Shown: in pieces, positions 10,631 through 21,757 of the stretch
Layout: every line of letters begins with the position of its first letter
How positions within the stretch are numbered: the first letter of the stretch is position 1
Origin: Leptodontidium sp. MPI-SDFR-AT-0119
Taxonomy: Eukaryota > Ascomycota > Leotiomycetes > Helotiales > Leptodontidiaceae
Assembly (NCBI GenBank): GCA_020726505.1
Contig: JAHLEZ010000007.1
Location: 2,728,001-2,792,000, forward strand
Direction: 5' to 3'
DNA: 64,000 nt
Made by a program: the position numbers and the translations under genes
The notes under the pieces: model-generated
The model's input: only the letters and a program-made list of their open reading frames with translations
The model's database searches: none
Told to the model about the DNA's origin: nothing

Positions 10631-13600
10631 TTAGCCGCTGCCTTGCAGTAGCTTGACGACCTCGACGTGCCCGTTCTCGGCGGCCCGGTGAAGTGGCGTC
10701 TTCCCACTGCTATCAGCTACCGCTGCATTGGCTCCCTTCTCGAGTAACTTCTTGACGACCTCGACGTGCCCGTTGGCGGCCCAGTGAAGTGGCGTCGACC
10801 CGCCATTAGCAGCTACCACTATATTAGCTCCGTTCTCGAGTAGCTGCTTAACAACCTCGACGTGCCCGTTCCCGGCGGCTTGGTGAAGTGGCGTCCACCT
10901 ATAGCTATCAGCTACCGCTACATTGGCTCCGTTCTCGAGTAGCTGCTTGACGACCTCGATGTGCCCGTTCCTGGCGGCCCAGTGAAGTGGCGTCCACCCA
11001 TCGCTATCAGCTACCGCTACATTGGCTCCCTTCTTGAGTAGCTGCTTAACGACCTCGATGTGCCCGTCCCCGGCGGCCCAGTGAAGTGGCGTTAACCCGT
11101 CGTAGTCATTAGCTACCGCTACATTGGCTCCCTTCTCGAGTAGTTGCTTGACGACCTCGACGTGCCCGTTCCGGGCGGCCCAATGAAGTGGCGTCCGACC
11201 GTAGCTTTCCGTCGAATCAACTTTATCCTCGAGATCGATGCTAGTCAAGTCTTGCTTGAGCAGAAACATTCCTACAGCTCTATCAAGCCCTAAAGCAGAT
11301 GCCAGACACAGCGGGGATCCAGCTGCTGGAATAGCATTATGATCGTTAGAGATTTTAGTCCATTTTGTGCGTAGTTCAGGTAGCAGACAAAGATCTCGCG
11401 TTATCTCTGCTACTGATATCTTGCAAGTTTCTGCTGACTGGTTGTAGTGAGCCGCCCAGTAGATAGCAGAGTACTCCAACATTGAATTATTCTCTTTTAC
11501 AAAATCCGAGTGTAGATATGAAATGCATGTTTGCGCGAGGACCGAGTTGGACTCTGTTGGGTTCATGGAATGCTTCCATGACTTGGTCAGCAAGAGCCAG
11601 GTCCGGTGGAAAATTGAGCGCATGGCGCTGAAAAGGAGGGTAAGAAGAAGGGCCAAGGTTTGTGTGATGAAGATGGTAGCCGCTGCGTCGTAGTTCGGCT
11701 TGCTGAGATGCTTTTTCCTAGCTTTCTTGTTGTCGGAGTCATCGTGAGCTAAGAACTCTCTCGCTGTTTGATGGAGGAGGTAGATCCTCTCATCAACGAC
11801 AATGACAAAGAGACCACAAAGATCCCTGATGGTGCCCTGGATCCTGCTTTCTGGGATGATATTTTTAGCGACATCGTCGCACGATTGTTGGCCTTTGAAT
11901 GCCAAAGCCACAGACATCTCCGAAAGGGAGAGTGGTCTCTTTGCGCCCAAGATGAGATGCAGAAGCCTTTTCGCCTTTTCCCGGTCCTGACTTTTGTTCA
12001 AGATCTTCTCATAAGCGTCATAGACTCCTTGCGGCAGTGTTTTGGTCATATCCATGATGTCCCCCTTGGTGATCCCCGATTTTTTATCCATCAAACCATC
12101 GAAAATAAGGGTGACCCATAGGTAGGTTCGGTTTGGAACGGACTCCAGTTGTTCTCTTATCAATTGGGATTCATCAGGCTCCAGGCGGAAAAACTCCGCA
12201 GTTTCATTGATTCTGCTGTTCACGACGAGCTTAATCTCCTGTGCTATTTTGTCTGCTGTACGACCGCAATCACCCTGCAGATGAATTGAAGCCATTGGAG
12301 CTTTAAGCTTTAGGGAGACTTCACTGCGTATGTGTTCATACGGTCGACTGGTCAACAAAAGTTTCAGCCCCGGGACTTGAGAACCCTTGATAGCACCAAT
12401 AAGCTGGCTCCTGTCGGATTCCCGGCATTCGTCAAGAGCATCGAGAACACAAACAGTCTCTTGGCAGCTAGTAACATTAACAAACATTTCCCACAGCGTT
12501 GAAAACTCGACAAACTTTTCCCCACAATGACTCTGCTTGTCAAGAATAGCATCTGTCAGAAGGCGGGGATTCAGGTCAAAAAGCTGATGGAGGAGAGTAC
12601 AGAGAGCGCTAATAGAGCTCTTCTGGTCCTCAAAATCATCCTTGAAGAAGAAGTAGCACACCGTTCTTCCGTCGTCAGGAAGGACTCGGTCAATGAGATA
12701 TCTGGATAGGACAGACTTGCCGCAGCCTGGATCTGCTGTCACGTAGAGAAGACCTGACGTTTCACGACAACTCTCTTTCGGCAAATTCCATTCCTTGAAT
12801 AAGTGGTGGTCGGTGAACCAATCGCATGTGCCTGTGACTCGCTCACGGTTTCTGTCCTTGCTGGCCTTATAAGAACAGGTGTTATTGTACAGGAGCTGGA
12901 GAAAGGTATCCACTCTCTGTTTTCGATCGATTGCTTCTTGTGTCTCTGCCAGTTTCGAGAACTTATCGCCAATCTCATCCTTAAGCTCGTCAAACTTGAC
13001 AAAGATCTTGCAGATATCATTCATGCTTTTTCTCTCAGCGCAATCCTTGACCTTGGTTTCAGCTTCATTGATCGCCGACAGCAAGTTATCCCATCCATCC
13101 CACTTGAACGCGTTACGGATTGCGCTCTCCATTGGGTTGCCCTGCAGGAAACAGGCTGCTCGAGCTTGAAATTCGATGATATTACAACAAGCAGTTGTAA
13201 TCAAGTCCGTGACTTCTCCAGTTTGCTGGTTGCCACCGTTACGGAGGAGTTTCTCATATTCGGCAATGCGACAAATTGAGCCAGAGATAGTATCCAAGCC
13301 ATCAAAAAGAAGGTGCCGCTGATCTGCAGCTTGAACACAGAACTAGAAGAAATTTAGTCTCCGCTAACTCTACATGATCACAGACTTACCGACAAGAGAA
13401 CCGCCACACCGGCACACGCCACTGAAGCAGGAAGACAGGGCGTTGCTGCTGCGGTGATGATGTCTTTTGAGGCAATAATGCAGTCGGCAGCGCTTTTGAA
13501 GAAACGTTTGGCCTTGTTGCTACACTTGCTCAACCGAGTCGTATTCAATTCTTCGGTTTCTGACTTCTTCAATCCTTCAATTTCTAAGCTGAAGAAGTCG

Positions 13601-14055
13601 AGAAATTGTTCCCGCCTTTTTAGGGTTCCAACAGGCTCCAGTTTGACATCGAAATGACGTTCAAGGATACGGTCATATTCTTCTAGTTTCTTACATTTTT
13701 GGGGGTCTTTTCGCAATTTTTCGTCAGCTATCGTCCACATATCGTTATCTTTGTTCGAACCCGCTGTAGCCGTCTTTGCACCTGGCTTGGCAGTCTTCTC
13801 GTTCGGCTGGGCATCTTTATTGTCGTCCAGCTTGGACTCTGAGGCCGCAGCTGACCTGTGGGGATTGTCCGCTTTCTCATTTTTTCGATCTGGCGATTCT
13901 CTGTAACGCCGCAGAGGGGAAGAGCTCCTGGGGCGGGGAGTAGGACTGAGTTTGTCAGGCTGGGATCTTTTCTTCGCGAGAAGATTGAAAAGGCTCCTCT
14001 TGCGGCGCCTCGCAACGTCTTCTTCTTGATCAGAATGTGGGAGGCTGTCTCTCAT
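10631..14055 (-). CDS. NACHT-ankyrin NLR-like STAND protein, about 1125 aa
   Basis: Two exons, 13390-14055 and 10631-13342, flank a 47-bp intron (GTAAGT donor, 13343-13389) and join in phase to give 1125 codons plus stop. The first 110 residues are basic, Ser/Pro-rich and probably disordered. Next comes the helical N-terminal domain typical of fungal NWD/NACHT proteins. The NACHT NTPase has a P-loop ADPGCGKS near residue 426-432 and a Walker B CVLDALDEC near 521-528. The C-terminus carries six ankyrin repeats of 33 residues (from about 930) that are nearly identical to one another. The fourth repeat reads IVVAANGG and the following unit has lost one residue in its first helix. Fungal proteins of this kind act in non-self recognition and regulated cell death, with the repeat domain sensing a ligand. 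The start is the first ATG in a long open exon. No damage is seen. Confidence 0.88.
10640..11215 (-). repeat. array of near-identical 99-bp ankyrin repeat units
   Basis: About six 99-bp units inside the NACHT-ankyrin gene, each encoding one 33-residue ankyrin repeat of the form TPLHWAAxNGHxEVVKQLL. High DNA identity between units points to recent amplification or concerted evolution. Confidence 0.88.
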
Positions 14056-14757
14056 TTTGGAGAAGGAGGTGGTTGATTTAATAGTTTACACTCTAAGATG
14101 ACAGGTGATGAAAAGAACTGAGACGAGGAACAGCACGGCCCAGCTGAATATGCACCTGTTGTAGGCTGATGGACTATCATGCCAACACACCTCGGGGCCA
14201 GAGCGAGGGCTGCAGCGGGCTGCAGCAGGGATCTTGCGAACACCAATGCTGCACTCCGCTGTATGCAGCCTACAGTACCACCGTAAGTCTGCATGGATGA
14301 TAAGGGCTCGGCCGCAGCCATTGATGCTTGATTGGATGCGAAGCCAGAGTCGCCGTTGGACTGGCTCGAGGGCCAGAATCTAATTGGCGAGAGCCGCTGG
14401 TGCTAAGATGCCAGATTTGGCGCCATACTCATAGTAGTTGGGCAGAAAGCTATTTCTTTCGTGCCACCACATTGTCCACAAGAATCCATTCAATTTGTCT
14501 GTCCCGCGTGATTGTTCCGTGGCGGTTCCAGACAGCCGTATCTCCAGAGGTCGACCAGCAAAGATGTGAGGATCACACAGTAATGGAAAAGATTCGAATT
14601 CACGTCTGGGATAATAACTGTACCCGGGTACCTACCTAGGTACCAAGGCAGGTAGGTTTGAGAATTAGGTGCTCTCACGTGATGCTTGAGTTATCGCTTA
14701 TTCGCTCTGGTTCGTGAATGACTAAGCAAGCTGTCGAATATCTCAACATCTCGAACC
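14056..14757. promoter_or_regulatory. divergent intergenic region
   Basis: A 702-bp interval lies between the starts of the NACHT-ankyrin gene (minus) and the PD-(D/E)XK-like gene (plus), so it must hold both promoters. Near 14622-14655 there is a palindromic run built on ggtacctacctaggtacc. No defined regulator site is claimed. Confidence 0.45.
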
Positions 14758-16113
14758 GTGATTAATTTTTTCAACCTATATACAGCGAAAACGAACAAGA
14801 AGATGAAGACAACCAACGCTAATACGCAAGAGCTGCGCTCGAACAGCCCTGTCGACAATGCGAGCCCAGTCACACCGCTTCTATCCCCAGGCACTGGAGA
14901 GAAAACAAACAATTCAAGTATCGACCTCATCTTACAAGAAGTTGAGTTCATCATCAATCGCAAGTCGTCTTGTTTTCCATTTGAGCCCAAGAGGCACGCA
15001 CTGAGCGAATCGGAATACTGGGAGCTGCTTGAGCGCGTCCAAGGTGAATCTCCAAAGTTTCAAGAATTCTGGTACAACAAGCTTCGGTAAGTTTATTTCA
15101 GCTACGCTTTTTTCTGTTTTTTAATTTAATTTAATTTACCAGGTATGATTGTTGCTTTCGCACTTCATCATTTTTCATAAAGATGCCGGGAATAATCCAC
15201 GAAACCGTGAAGGACATGGTCCGAGAAAGTGTCGACGAGCAGCTGAAAGCCGCCAAGTGTGATATCAAATCCGCTGGAGGCGGATCTGATTTACGATTCG
15301 AAGGCCATTATGCAGAACGCCAACCTGATGTTGGGTTCCGGCACCTAAACCCCCCTCAGACGAAGAAGAAGCCAAAGTCTCCGTACCCAGCCTTTATCAT
15401 TGAAGTCGCCGCCTCTCAAACTTCCGAGGATTTGGAGAATATGGCTTACGATTACATTAATGGGAGTAAGGGCAAAATCAAAACGGTGGTTGGTATTGAT
15501 GTCGGATATAAGAAGCAGAATGTTCTCAAGAACAAATATTCGAGCAAACTTGCTACAATTTCGATTTGGAAGGCTAAGACGAAGGGAAGAGACGTGGAGG
15601 TACAAAAAGTACTTGACGCTAAAGTTAGCCAATTTCAACTCTCTCCTCTTCTAGTAACAGTACTAATTGTCATAGCCCTTTCGTAATGCCGATGGATCGT
15701 ACGCCGAATTCCATGATGTGTTCTTCACTTATAACGACTTCACGATATACACCCAGCCTCCAAGACCCAAAGAACCTTTTCGTATCTCGATTTCATCAAA
15801 ATTCCTATTCGATAGTCTTGTCGCGGGCGAGCAAAGACTTGACAAATGGATTACTTGGGGAGCAAGCATTGAATCAAGTAACAACAATCTACGAAAGGAA
15901 CCTACTAAACCAGCTACCGCCCTGCCTAAAAGATCTCGCTACGAAGCCACCGAGGACTCCTCTGATAATACCGATCCTCGTTTGGACAAAAACTACCATG
16001 GAAAGAAGAGGTATCAACATAATAACAAGAGCAAGAGCAACCATAAAATGATTCTTCGATCTGACAAGAAGAGCTCTACTGGAAGAAATCTCCGATCAGG
16101 AAACAAGCAATAA
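14758..16113 (+). CDS. PD-(D/E)XK-like (restriction-endonuclease-fold-like) fungal protein
   Basis: Three exons, 14758-15086, 15143-15608 and 15676-16113, with introns of 56 and 67 bp, join to 411 codons including stop. An in-frame ATG at 14803 is an alternative start. The core reads YDxxF...IKMPGIIHE, then SDLRFEG, PDVGFRH (P171-D172), FIIEVAASQ (E197), and a hydrophobic strand VVGIDVGY. The spacing of an acidic residue after Pro and a Glu in a beta strand resembles PD-(D/E)XK nuclease-like families that are numerous in Leotiomycete genomes. The usual Lys after the Glu is not present (E-V-A), so activity is doubtful. The C-terminal 60 residues are Lys/Arg/Asn-rich and probably disordered. 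It is transcribed away from the NACHT-ankyrin gene. The family call rests on recalled patterns and remains tentative; the gene model is well supported by splice sites and frame. Confidence 0.68.
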
Positions 16114-17175
16114 ATTGGTTAAGGGCCAGCGGACGTGCATGCAAGTCCTGCCTCCTTTATTATCAAGGTATCCTCGAGATGTTTAACAGCTGGTCTCCAT
16201 AACATCGACGTACCTCTCGAAACATATAATACCGAAAAGCCCCTCGCCGACACGTTTTCCAAGGCTTGATTTCCCCGAATTCTGTTTCCACGACACGAAT
16301 AATAACTTACAACGTGATACGAAAAGTCAGCGAATCGCGCCTTTGGCCCGCCCAGAACGGTCTTTACATTTTCGACATGCCTCTCGAAATGTACAGTACT
16401 ACAAAGTCCCTCGCCGCATAATCAAAAAGTTTTTTTTCCTTGACTCGATTTCCCATGTATGTTTCCGCGACACGAATAGTGTGATACCAGAAGTCGGCGA
16501 ATGGCGCTTGTGGGCAGTGTTCTAGCTCTTGCACACATACAACTTCGACAACTACGCCTCGAACCTAGTGTCTCATTGCCTTGCCACAAAACCAACACCT
16601 TGATCGTCGGCCGGCCTGCGGAATTGATCGTCTTTGCTTCAGTACTCACAACAAGTTTCGCCTCGTTTCGTTTTCTCGTTGTTTTATACTTGCGGCCACG
16701 TCAGTCCGAGGTCGGCGGTTTTGAGGCCTTGCAAAGATAATTGTGTCGTCTTGGAAGACAACAACCTTGGCTCATGGTCGATGAAGGATGCGATCGTTGT
16801 CTGGCTGGGTGAAGGGCAGCTTTAGACGCCTTGACAATTCGGGGGGACCGTGGGAGCTGTAAGGCGAAGGGGTCATGTGGGATATGGCGATAAATTCCTC
16901 GGATTGTCCACTCCTCTCAAACTTAAAGTACTGGTGGCATAAAATACATTTTTCTATCATCGTCCTTAGCATCGTGATGTTTGTTGAGGCCACCAGGATG
17001 GACCCTAGGCTTGCATCAACGTAGAAGCGAGTAAGTCAAATTGCGCAAACGCAGTAGGATAAGATCAACGCATGCTGCAAAGAGAACATACTAATTCATC
17101 TGATCTATAAGCGCAATTTCCACCTTAACCCAGCATACCAACTCGCAATCATCTGGGAGTTCGGGTAGCTGGCAG
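16114..17175. other. intergenic region containing a diverged tandem duplication
   Basis: No gene is supported. The left part contains the 165-bp duplication listed separately. Open frames on both strands at 16340-16990 show no family motif. Confidence 0.5.
16203..16525. repeat. diverged head-to-tail duplication of about 165 bp
   Basis: Segment 16203-16365 and segment 16370-16525 align from end to end. Shared blocks in the same order include cctctcgaaa, ccctcgccg, cttgatttcc, cacgacacgaata/cgcgacacgaata, gtgatac and gtcagcgaatcgcgc/gtcggcgaatggcgc. The copies differ by substitutions and small indels. The function is unknown. Confidence 0.8.
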
Positions 17176-17508
17176 GTGGTAAACTGGCCGAAAATAGACC
17201 CTAGAGCTGGAATTAGGTCTTTCTTGTCACAAGGAACAACTTTGAGCCCTGGAACTATCATTCTGACTAGAACCCCAGCTAGTGTTAGGTTTAGCTTCAC
17301 TCCAAACGAATATTTGCACGAGGGAGACGAATTTGCCGTTGAGATTCTGCCATATATTGGCATAATGGTCACAAAGTCTTCTCAAACGTACCAGGATCGG
17401 GGCGAAGTGACGTACAATATTGAGTTCAAAAGGCGAGCTGAAGGAGGAAACCACCACTGTAGAAGTATAAGTATATTAGACAGCCACCTTGTATATTACG
17501 TCATCTGA
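17176..17508 (+). CDS. hypothetical open frame, 110 aa
   Basis: An uninterrupted frame from ATG 17176 encodes a Thr/Ser-rich protein with alternating hydrophobic residues suggestive of beta strands (EFAVEILPYIGIMV). No family is recognised. The sequence upstream stays open as Ser/Gly-rich codons to about 17110, so the true start may be earlier or in another exon. A minus-strand frame overlaps (17091-17372) and coding on either strand is uncertain. Confidence 0.25.
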   Translation: MVNWPKIDPRAGIRSFLSQGTTLSPGTIILTRTPASVRFSFTPNEYLHEGDEFAVEILPYIGIMVTKSSQTYQDRGEVTYNIEFKRRAEGGNHHCRSISILDSHLVYYVI

Positions 17509-17574
17509 GTTGTCATAGGAAGTAAATGTGATTGGTTCAGAATAATATAGAGCCACTCCATCCTCTGGAAAGTC

Positions 17575-18184
17575 CTAAGGGGAGGGGCAGGGCAGGTACT
17601 GCTCCCATTGCGTTAAGTCGAGCCATGGGGAGACCTCAGTCTTGTGGCGCCAGGTAATGTCGGGTGCTTGGAGCTTCTGAGCAAGGGTCTGCTCCACCTG
17701 TTCTCGGAGAGTGAGGGGTGGTTTCTCGAGAGCTTCTGCAAGCTGGCTTAGAGCCGGGCTTACCATTGTTAGCGAAGAGGTAGCAGGTACAGCTTGATGT
17801 GTGGGAGGTCTGGCAGATGACGGGGAACTAGGCAGCAGTACTAAGTGGAAGACGTGACTTAGATGACCGGTCCGCAAAGCCTTTGCTCTTGCTCCATTGA
17901 TGTACCTCCTTCAAATTGTTAAGTAGAATCTGCTCACCCCGTATCACATAGCGCTGATTAGGAGGGCACAGCTTGCAGCAGTAAGCATCGTCGTAGATTC
18001 GCAAGTGAGAAATCGGCGGCGTGTGAGTGGGCACATGGAGCTGTTTCACTTCCCGAGGAGGTAAAAGAGAATCTGGGGTAAAGAGATGGGCATATTCCTG
18101 GACCTTGCCGAGCGGGATATCAGCTTTGTGATGGTCGTATAAGTGCCTTGTGATAGCTGTAGAGTGGATTGCATACTTGCACAT
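17575..18184 (-). pseudogene. OrsD-domain (PF12013-like) fragment, frameshifted
   Basis: The upstream frame (18184-17828) has the zinc-ribbon-like layout of the fungal OrsD/DUF3505 domain: MCKYAIHSTAITRHLYDHHK at the start, a central YDDAYCCKLCPP, then NNLKEVHQWSK (Cys pairs followed by His). The frame then ends and a second frame (17877-17575) carries the usual follow-on motif SPWLDLTQWEQYL. The two overlap by 50 bp in different frames, so the domain is broken by a frameshift or the join is mis-seen. The large downstream region that many OrsD proteins carry is absent. It looks like a stranded domain remnant. A short ATG-started protein remains possible. Confidence 0.6.
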
Positions 18185-18230
18185 TGTATGCTTTAATCAT
18201 GTTCAATGCTGCCACAACGTGCATACAATG
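18182..18230. repeat. perfect 10-bp inverted repeat upstream of OrsD fragment
   Basis: Arms cattgtatgc (18182-18191) and gcatacaatg (18221-18230) are exact reverse complements separated by 29 bp. They overlap the start of the OrsD-like frame. Confidence 0.6.
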
Positions 18231-18624
18231 GTATGTAACAATTAGTCTAGAGCTACGGACGTCCGTATGATACAATTGCTCGGTGGAAGTCCCTCGCTTT
18301 TAAGCCGTATAAACCAGCTTAGTGAGAAGGAAGGATATACGTATTAAATCGCCGCATTGTGAGAGTGAAATCTTTGTGAGAATTTTAATAAGATACAGTC
18401 AAGCGGCACTTGAAGAAGCATCGAGAAGAGTCAGATGAGGCATCAAAGCTTCAGCGAAAGAAAGAAGTGGCGGCGATTGAAGATGTCTAGTGTAAAGAAA
18501 AAGTTCGCAAAACGAAAATGAAAATGAAAAATTCGAAATGAATGCGAATGCGTGAAGAGCAAGCCGCGAGAGGAAGAGTCTTTGATTTTCAGAGTTCCTA
18601 ACTAACTGAGCTACAAACCCAAGC
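18231..18624. other. intergenic, low-complexity purine-rich part
   Basis: No gene is recognised. A gaaaatgaaaatg-type run lies near 18515-18535. Confidence 0.45.
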
Positions 18625-20650
18625 CTACGTCTCTCCTGCCCTCATCCCCATCCCCATCCCTATCCCCCCTATCCCATTCAAAAACCCCGGTTGCCTCCTT
18701 TGCAACTCCACAATCCTCTCAAACCCATCTACCGCCTTCCGCTTCTCCAGTTCCTCACACTCAAGCGTACGCAGCGAATCCTTAAGCCCCTACATCCGCG
18801 CCTCTTTGCCCGAAAGATTCTCATGAAGAGCTTGTAACTTATTGTTCATCTCTTCGCATTCAGCACTGAGTCCCTGCAGTTGTGATACCAGATCGGCAAG
18901 GAATTCCGTGATGCCGAAAGGTGCCAAGTCTGATGTCATTCCGGCGCTTGACTTAGAGATAAATGCTTGAAGTGAGGCTTCTTGGCGACGTTTGCGGTCG
19001 TACTATGCAGAGGCTTTGGCATGTTGCTCGGAATATCCCTGGATTTCCAACTCGAGGCTGTTGATTTCCTCTTGGACGACGCTTTTCTTCTGTTTAATTG
19101 CCTCCAAAGATTCTGCGGCAGTAGTGCGATGCATCTCAGTGATTCTATGGAACTCCTTCATTTGTGACAGGTATTCTTCCATTGGATTTTTGGTATTCCG
19201 GCTAGTCGTGTGTCCTGGCATGTACCACTGGACTCTGCTTCCGTTTCAGGGTTTCGACTTGAGGAGTATTCCGATGATCTATCTGGGGAGTCGAACTTAG
19301 TATCGTTGACTGAGCATTCTGCGTCTCCAATGACATAACTGTCTCCTCAACTTGATCCTTCTCGGTACTTTGGTTTCCCGGCAAGACAATTTCCTCGGTT
19401 TGGCGTTTCTCAGAAGCTAGAGTGGCCGTTGGCTTTTGCGTACTCTCATTCTCCGGCAGGACAACCTCCTTGGCTTCAGTTGTCTCAGGAGCTGGAACTG
19501 ACGTTGGCCTCCGGGCACCTTGGATCTCCGGGACCATTTCCCCAGTTTGATCCACCCCAGAAACTGCAGCAGTTGCTGCCTTTTGTGTGTCTTGGGTTTC
19601 CGGCAGAACAATCCCCTCCAGTTGATCCTTCTTCATTGCTGGACCTGCTGTTACTATCCGGGCACTCTGGCTATTCAGGTAGTCATCTCTCTTATCCTCA
19701 TCCTTCCTAGAAGCTTGTGCTGCTTGATTAACTTGCTTCTCAGGCAGCGGTATCTTTGTAGACAGCGACGGCGACCTCTCCAGCGTATCCGAACTCGCGA
19801 CTGCAAGATTGAACTCCTTCTGCAAAGATTCTTTCAAATGAACTCTAAAAGCCTGTCTGTCGCCAACTTCGATAGTGCCTTCACATCGCCAGACTTGATC
19901 AATGAATTGGTTAAGGTTTCCACAAAGCGACAGAGGAATTGCAGGGAAGAATATTCCACAATCGTAGGAATTGCGTTGCCGAGTGATGTTCTTTGCATGA
20001 AGACATTCGATCGGACCAAAGGGATCCGTGTTCGGTCTTGGACTTGACGAATTGGCGAATGAAACCTTGAATATTGCTGATGATTGTGGTGTTTGAGGCG
20101 TTAGTGCTTGGTCCGGTGTTGTAGGGATCGATGAGAAGGATGGATGGTGTCTGATCACCTTGCCCCAGGAAAGACTTCACATCGGAGATGATGACTACGT
20201 TCCAATGAATGTTAGACGTATTGATTAGAATCAGAAAATGATCTGCATCAGACAGCTGTGGTTTCCGCCGTGGAGTGAGAAGCTCAGGGCGAATCATCTT
20301 TGTTCGTATAGCTGCAGCGACATTCTCATAGAAGAAAGAGTTCTCAAAGTGCAGGAGATGAGGTGCTATGTTGTCCATAATACAGTGTGCCGCGGAGTTG
20401 ATGATCTCGTCGTTAACCCATTCGTCATCATCGAGGGTTTTGATATCTTTGGCGCGTATTTCACCACCGCCGTCTCGCTCCTAGTAGGATCCTTTATGTG
20501 CGGGGTTACAAGATCTAGGAATCTCGATAGTCTTAATCAGCCAGTAGACCGGGGACTCGGTATTGGCATGTCTATGTGAGTCTGCGTGCCGCCTGCCCTT
20601 TTTAGCTTGTGTTCCCACACCAATTTCGACGAGTCTTCTCAGCAAACCAT
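18625..20650 (-). pseudogene. Ulp1-type (C48) cysteine protease pseudogene with C-terminal coiled coil
   Basis: Ulp1/SENP proteases cleave SUMO-like tags with a His-Asp-Gln-Cys set. Here TLDDDEWVNDEIIN (about 20395-20440) opens the domain, NIHWNVVIISD carries the His (about 20190-20222), LLIDPYN the Asp, and ITRQRNSYDCGIF the Gln and Cys (about 19965-20005). A Pro/Thr/Glu-rich linker and a long helical coiled coil ending GMGMGM follow, with the frame closing at 18625-18627. Damage: TAG at 20481-20483, 19003-19005 and 18790-18792, each in an otherwise continuous frame and one C-to-T step from CAG. There is a frame change near 20045 between the Asp and Cys motifs and another near 19205-19240; a short intron could explain either but no good splice pair is visible. 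The N-terminal limit against the gag remnant is unclear. Confidence 0.78.
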
Positions 20651-21587
20651 GCCGTAGGCAAAGGGCAGCCAGTCCAAAGTCAAGTCGGAGGTAAACGTAC
20701 GCAAATTGAGCTTGCGAATCGCCAATTACTTCGCTATCGACGCCAAGCACGAGCTAAAGCTGCGCTAGCCAAGTGTCGTAGTGGAGCTATGTACCGTTAA
20801 ACTTTGTGGAGTCCGGGAGCTGACGCTTAAGCCTCTTAGGGGTTTCGGATCGGCCTCGGACCTGATCCTAAATTAAGGTCAAAGAGCTCCATAAAGAAGT
20901 GATTATTAAAGAGAAAGCATCAATTTGAGAGTCTCTGTGGGTAAGCTCGTCAGTAAATTACTAGCGAAGAGCTTGTAGTTATTATTAGAAGTCTATAGTA
21001 AAGAGAGAAGAATCGAGGAGGAATGTTTGATTCTAAATTGTTATGTAGTACTAGAGGTAACGGGCCAGATATAGAGGAGTCGTATATAGGTGGAAATGCC
21101 TGTGGAGAGTAAAGGTAAGCAAATAGTATCGACGATAGAATCAACGATTCTAATCTAATCGAGCAGCAGAAAAATAACAGTAGCAGTAGCAGCAGATACT
21201 CTAGACGCACGTAAAGGAGTTTTTATATAATATAACGACACAAGGGGACTTAGTACGTAGAAGAGGACTTAATACTTAGAATACAAAAACTACAGAGCTA
21301 TTGTATAGGAGGGAGCTATATATATAGGGAGTCAGAGAGGAGTCGGACCTGTTCCGGACCCCTGACCTAGCCGAAGCATACCTGTCGTTACAAGATATAT
21401 TTAATAAACGAGGTTTAAACAGATCCCGCTTCGTGCATTTGCCAGACGGAGTCACTGTACGAAAGATACTATCTAACAAACGTCTTATGTCGTTGAATTC
21501 TCCCCGGTTCAAGTGCTCGCAAAGTCGTAATACGATTGTTTTAATTTGAGCTGTCGGATCAGGGGATGGTTCGTGTATAGGCTCCAT
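20640..21587 (-). pseudogene. gypsy-type gag remnant
   Basis: An N-terminal frame at 21587-21276 (MEPIHEPSPDPTAQIK...) resembles the start of fungal gypsy Gag. Further on, LPDSTKFNGT...LHYDTWLAQL...GDSQAQFAYVYLRLD (about 20830-20680) matches the Gag pattern of a Pro-x-Phe-x-Gly block, a Trp-Leu helix and a YVYxRLD motif. At least two in-frame TAG codons replace probable Gln. The intervening part is AT-rich and full of stops. It is truncated on the left where Ulp1-like sequence begins. Confidence 0.65.
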
Positions 21588-21757
21588 GGCGTTTGTGGTT
21601 TCCAGATCTGTCGCAATATGTAAAGGGTAATTGAAGAGTTTCGATGTGAATCAAGCCCTTTAGATTGTGTAATGGCTCCTACGTAAATGCTTTAGCACAT
21701 AGTGCCATTCACTGACCGGGAGATATCATAGCCCAGAGTCACTCACCTTTCCACCTC

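Noticed and set aside
17091..17372. Minus-strand frame of 93 codons overlapping the 17176-17508 frame
   Set aside because: No motif; at most one of the two overlapping frames is real and neither is proven.
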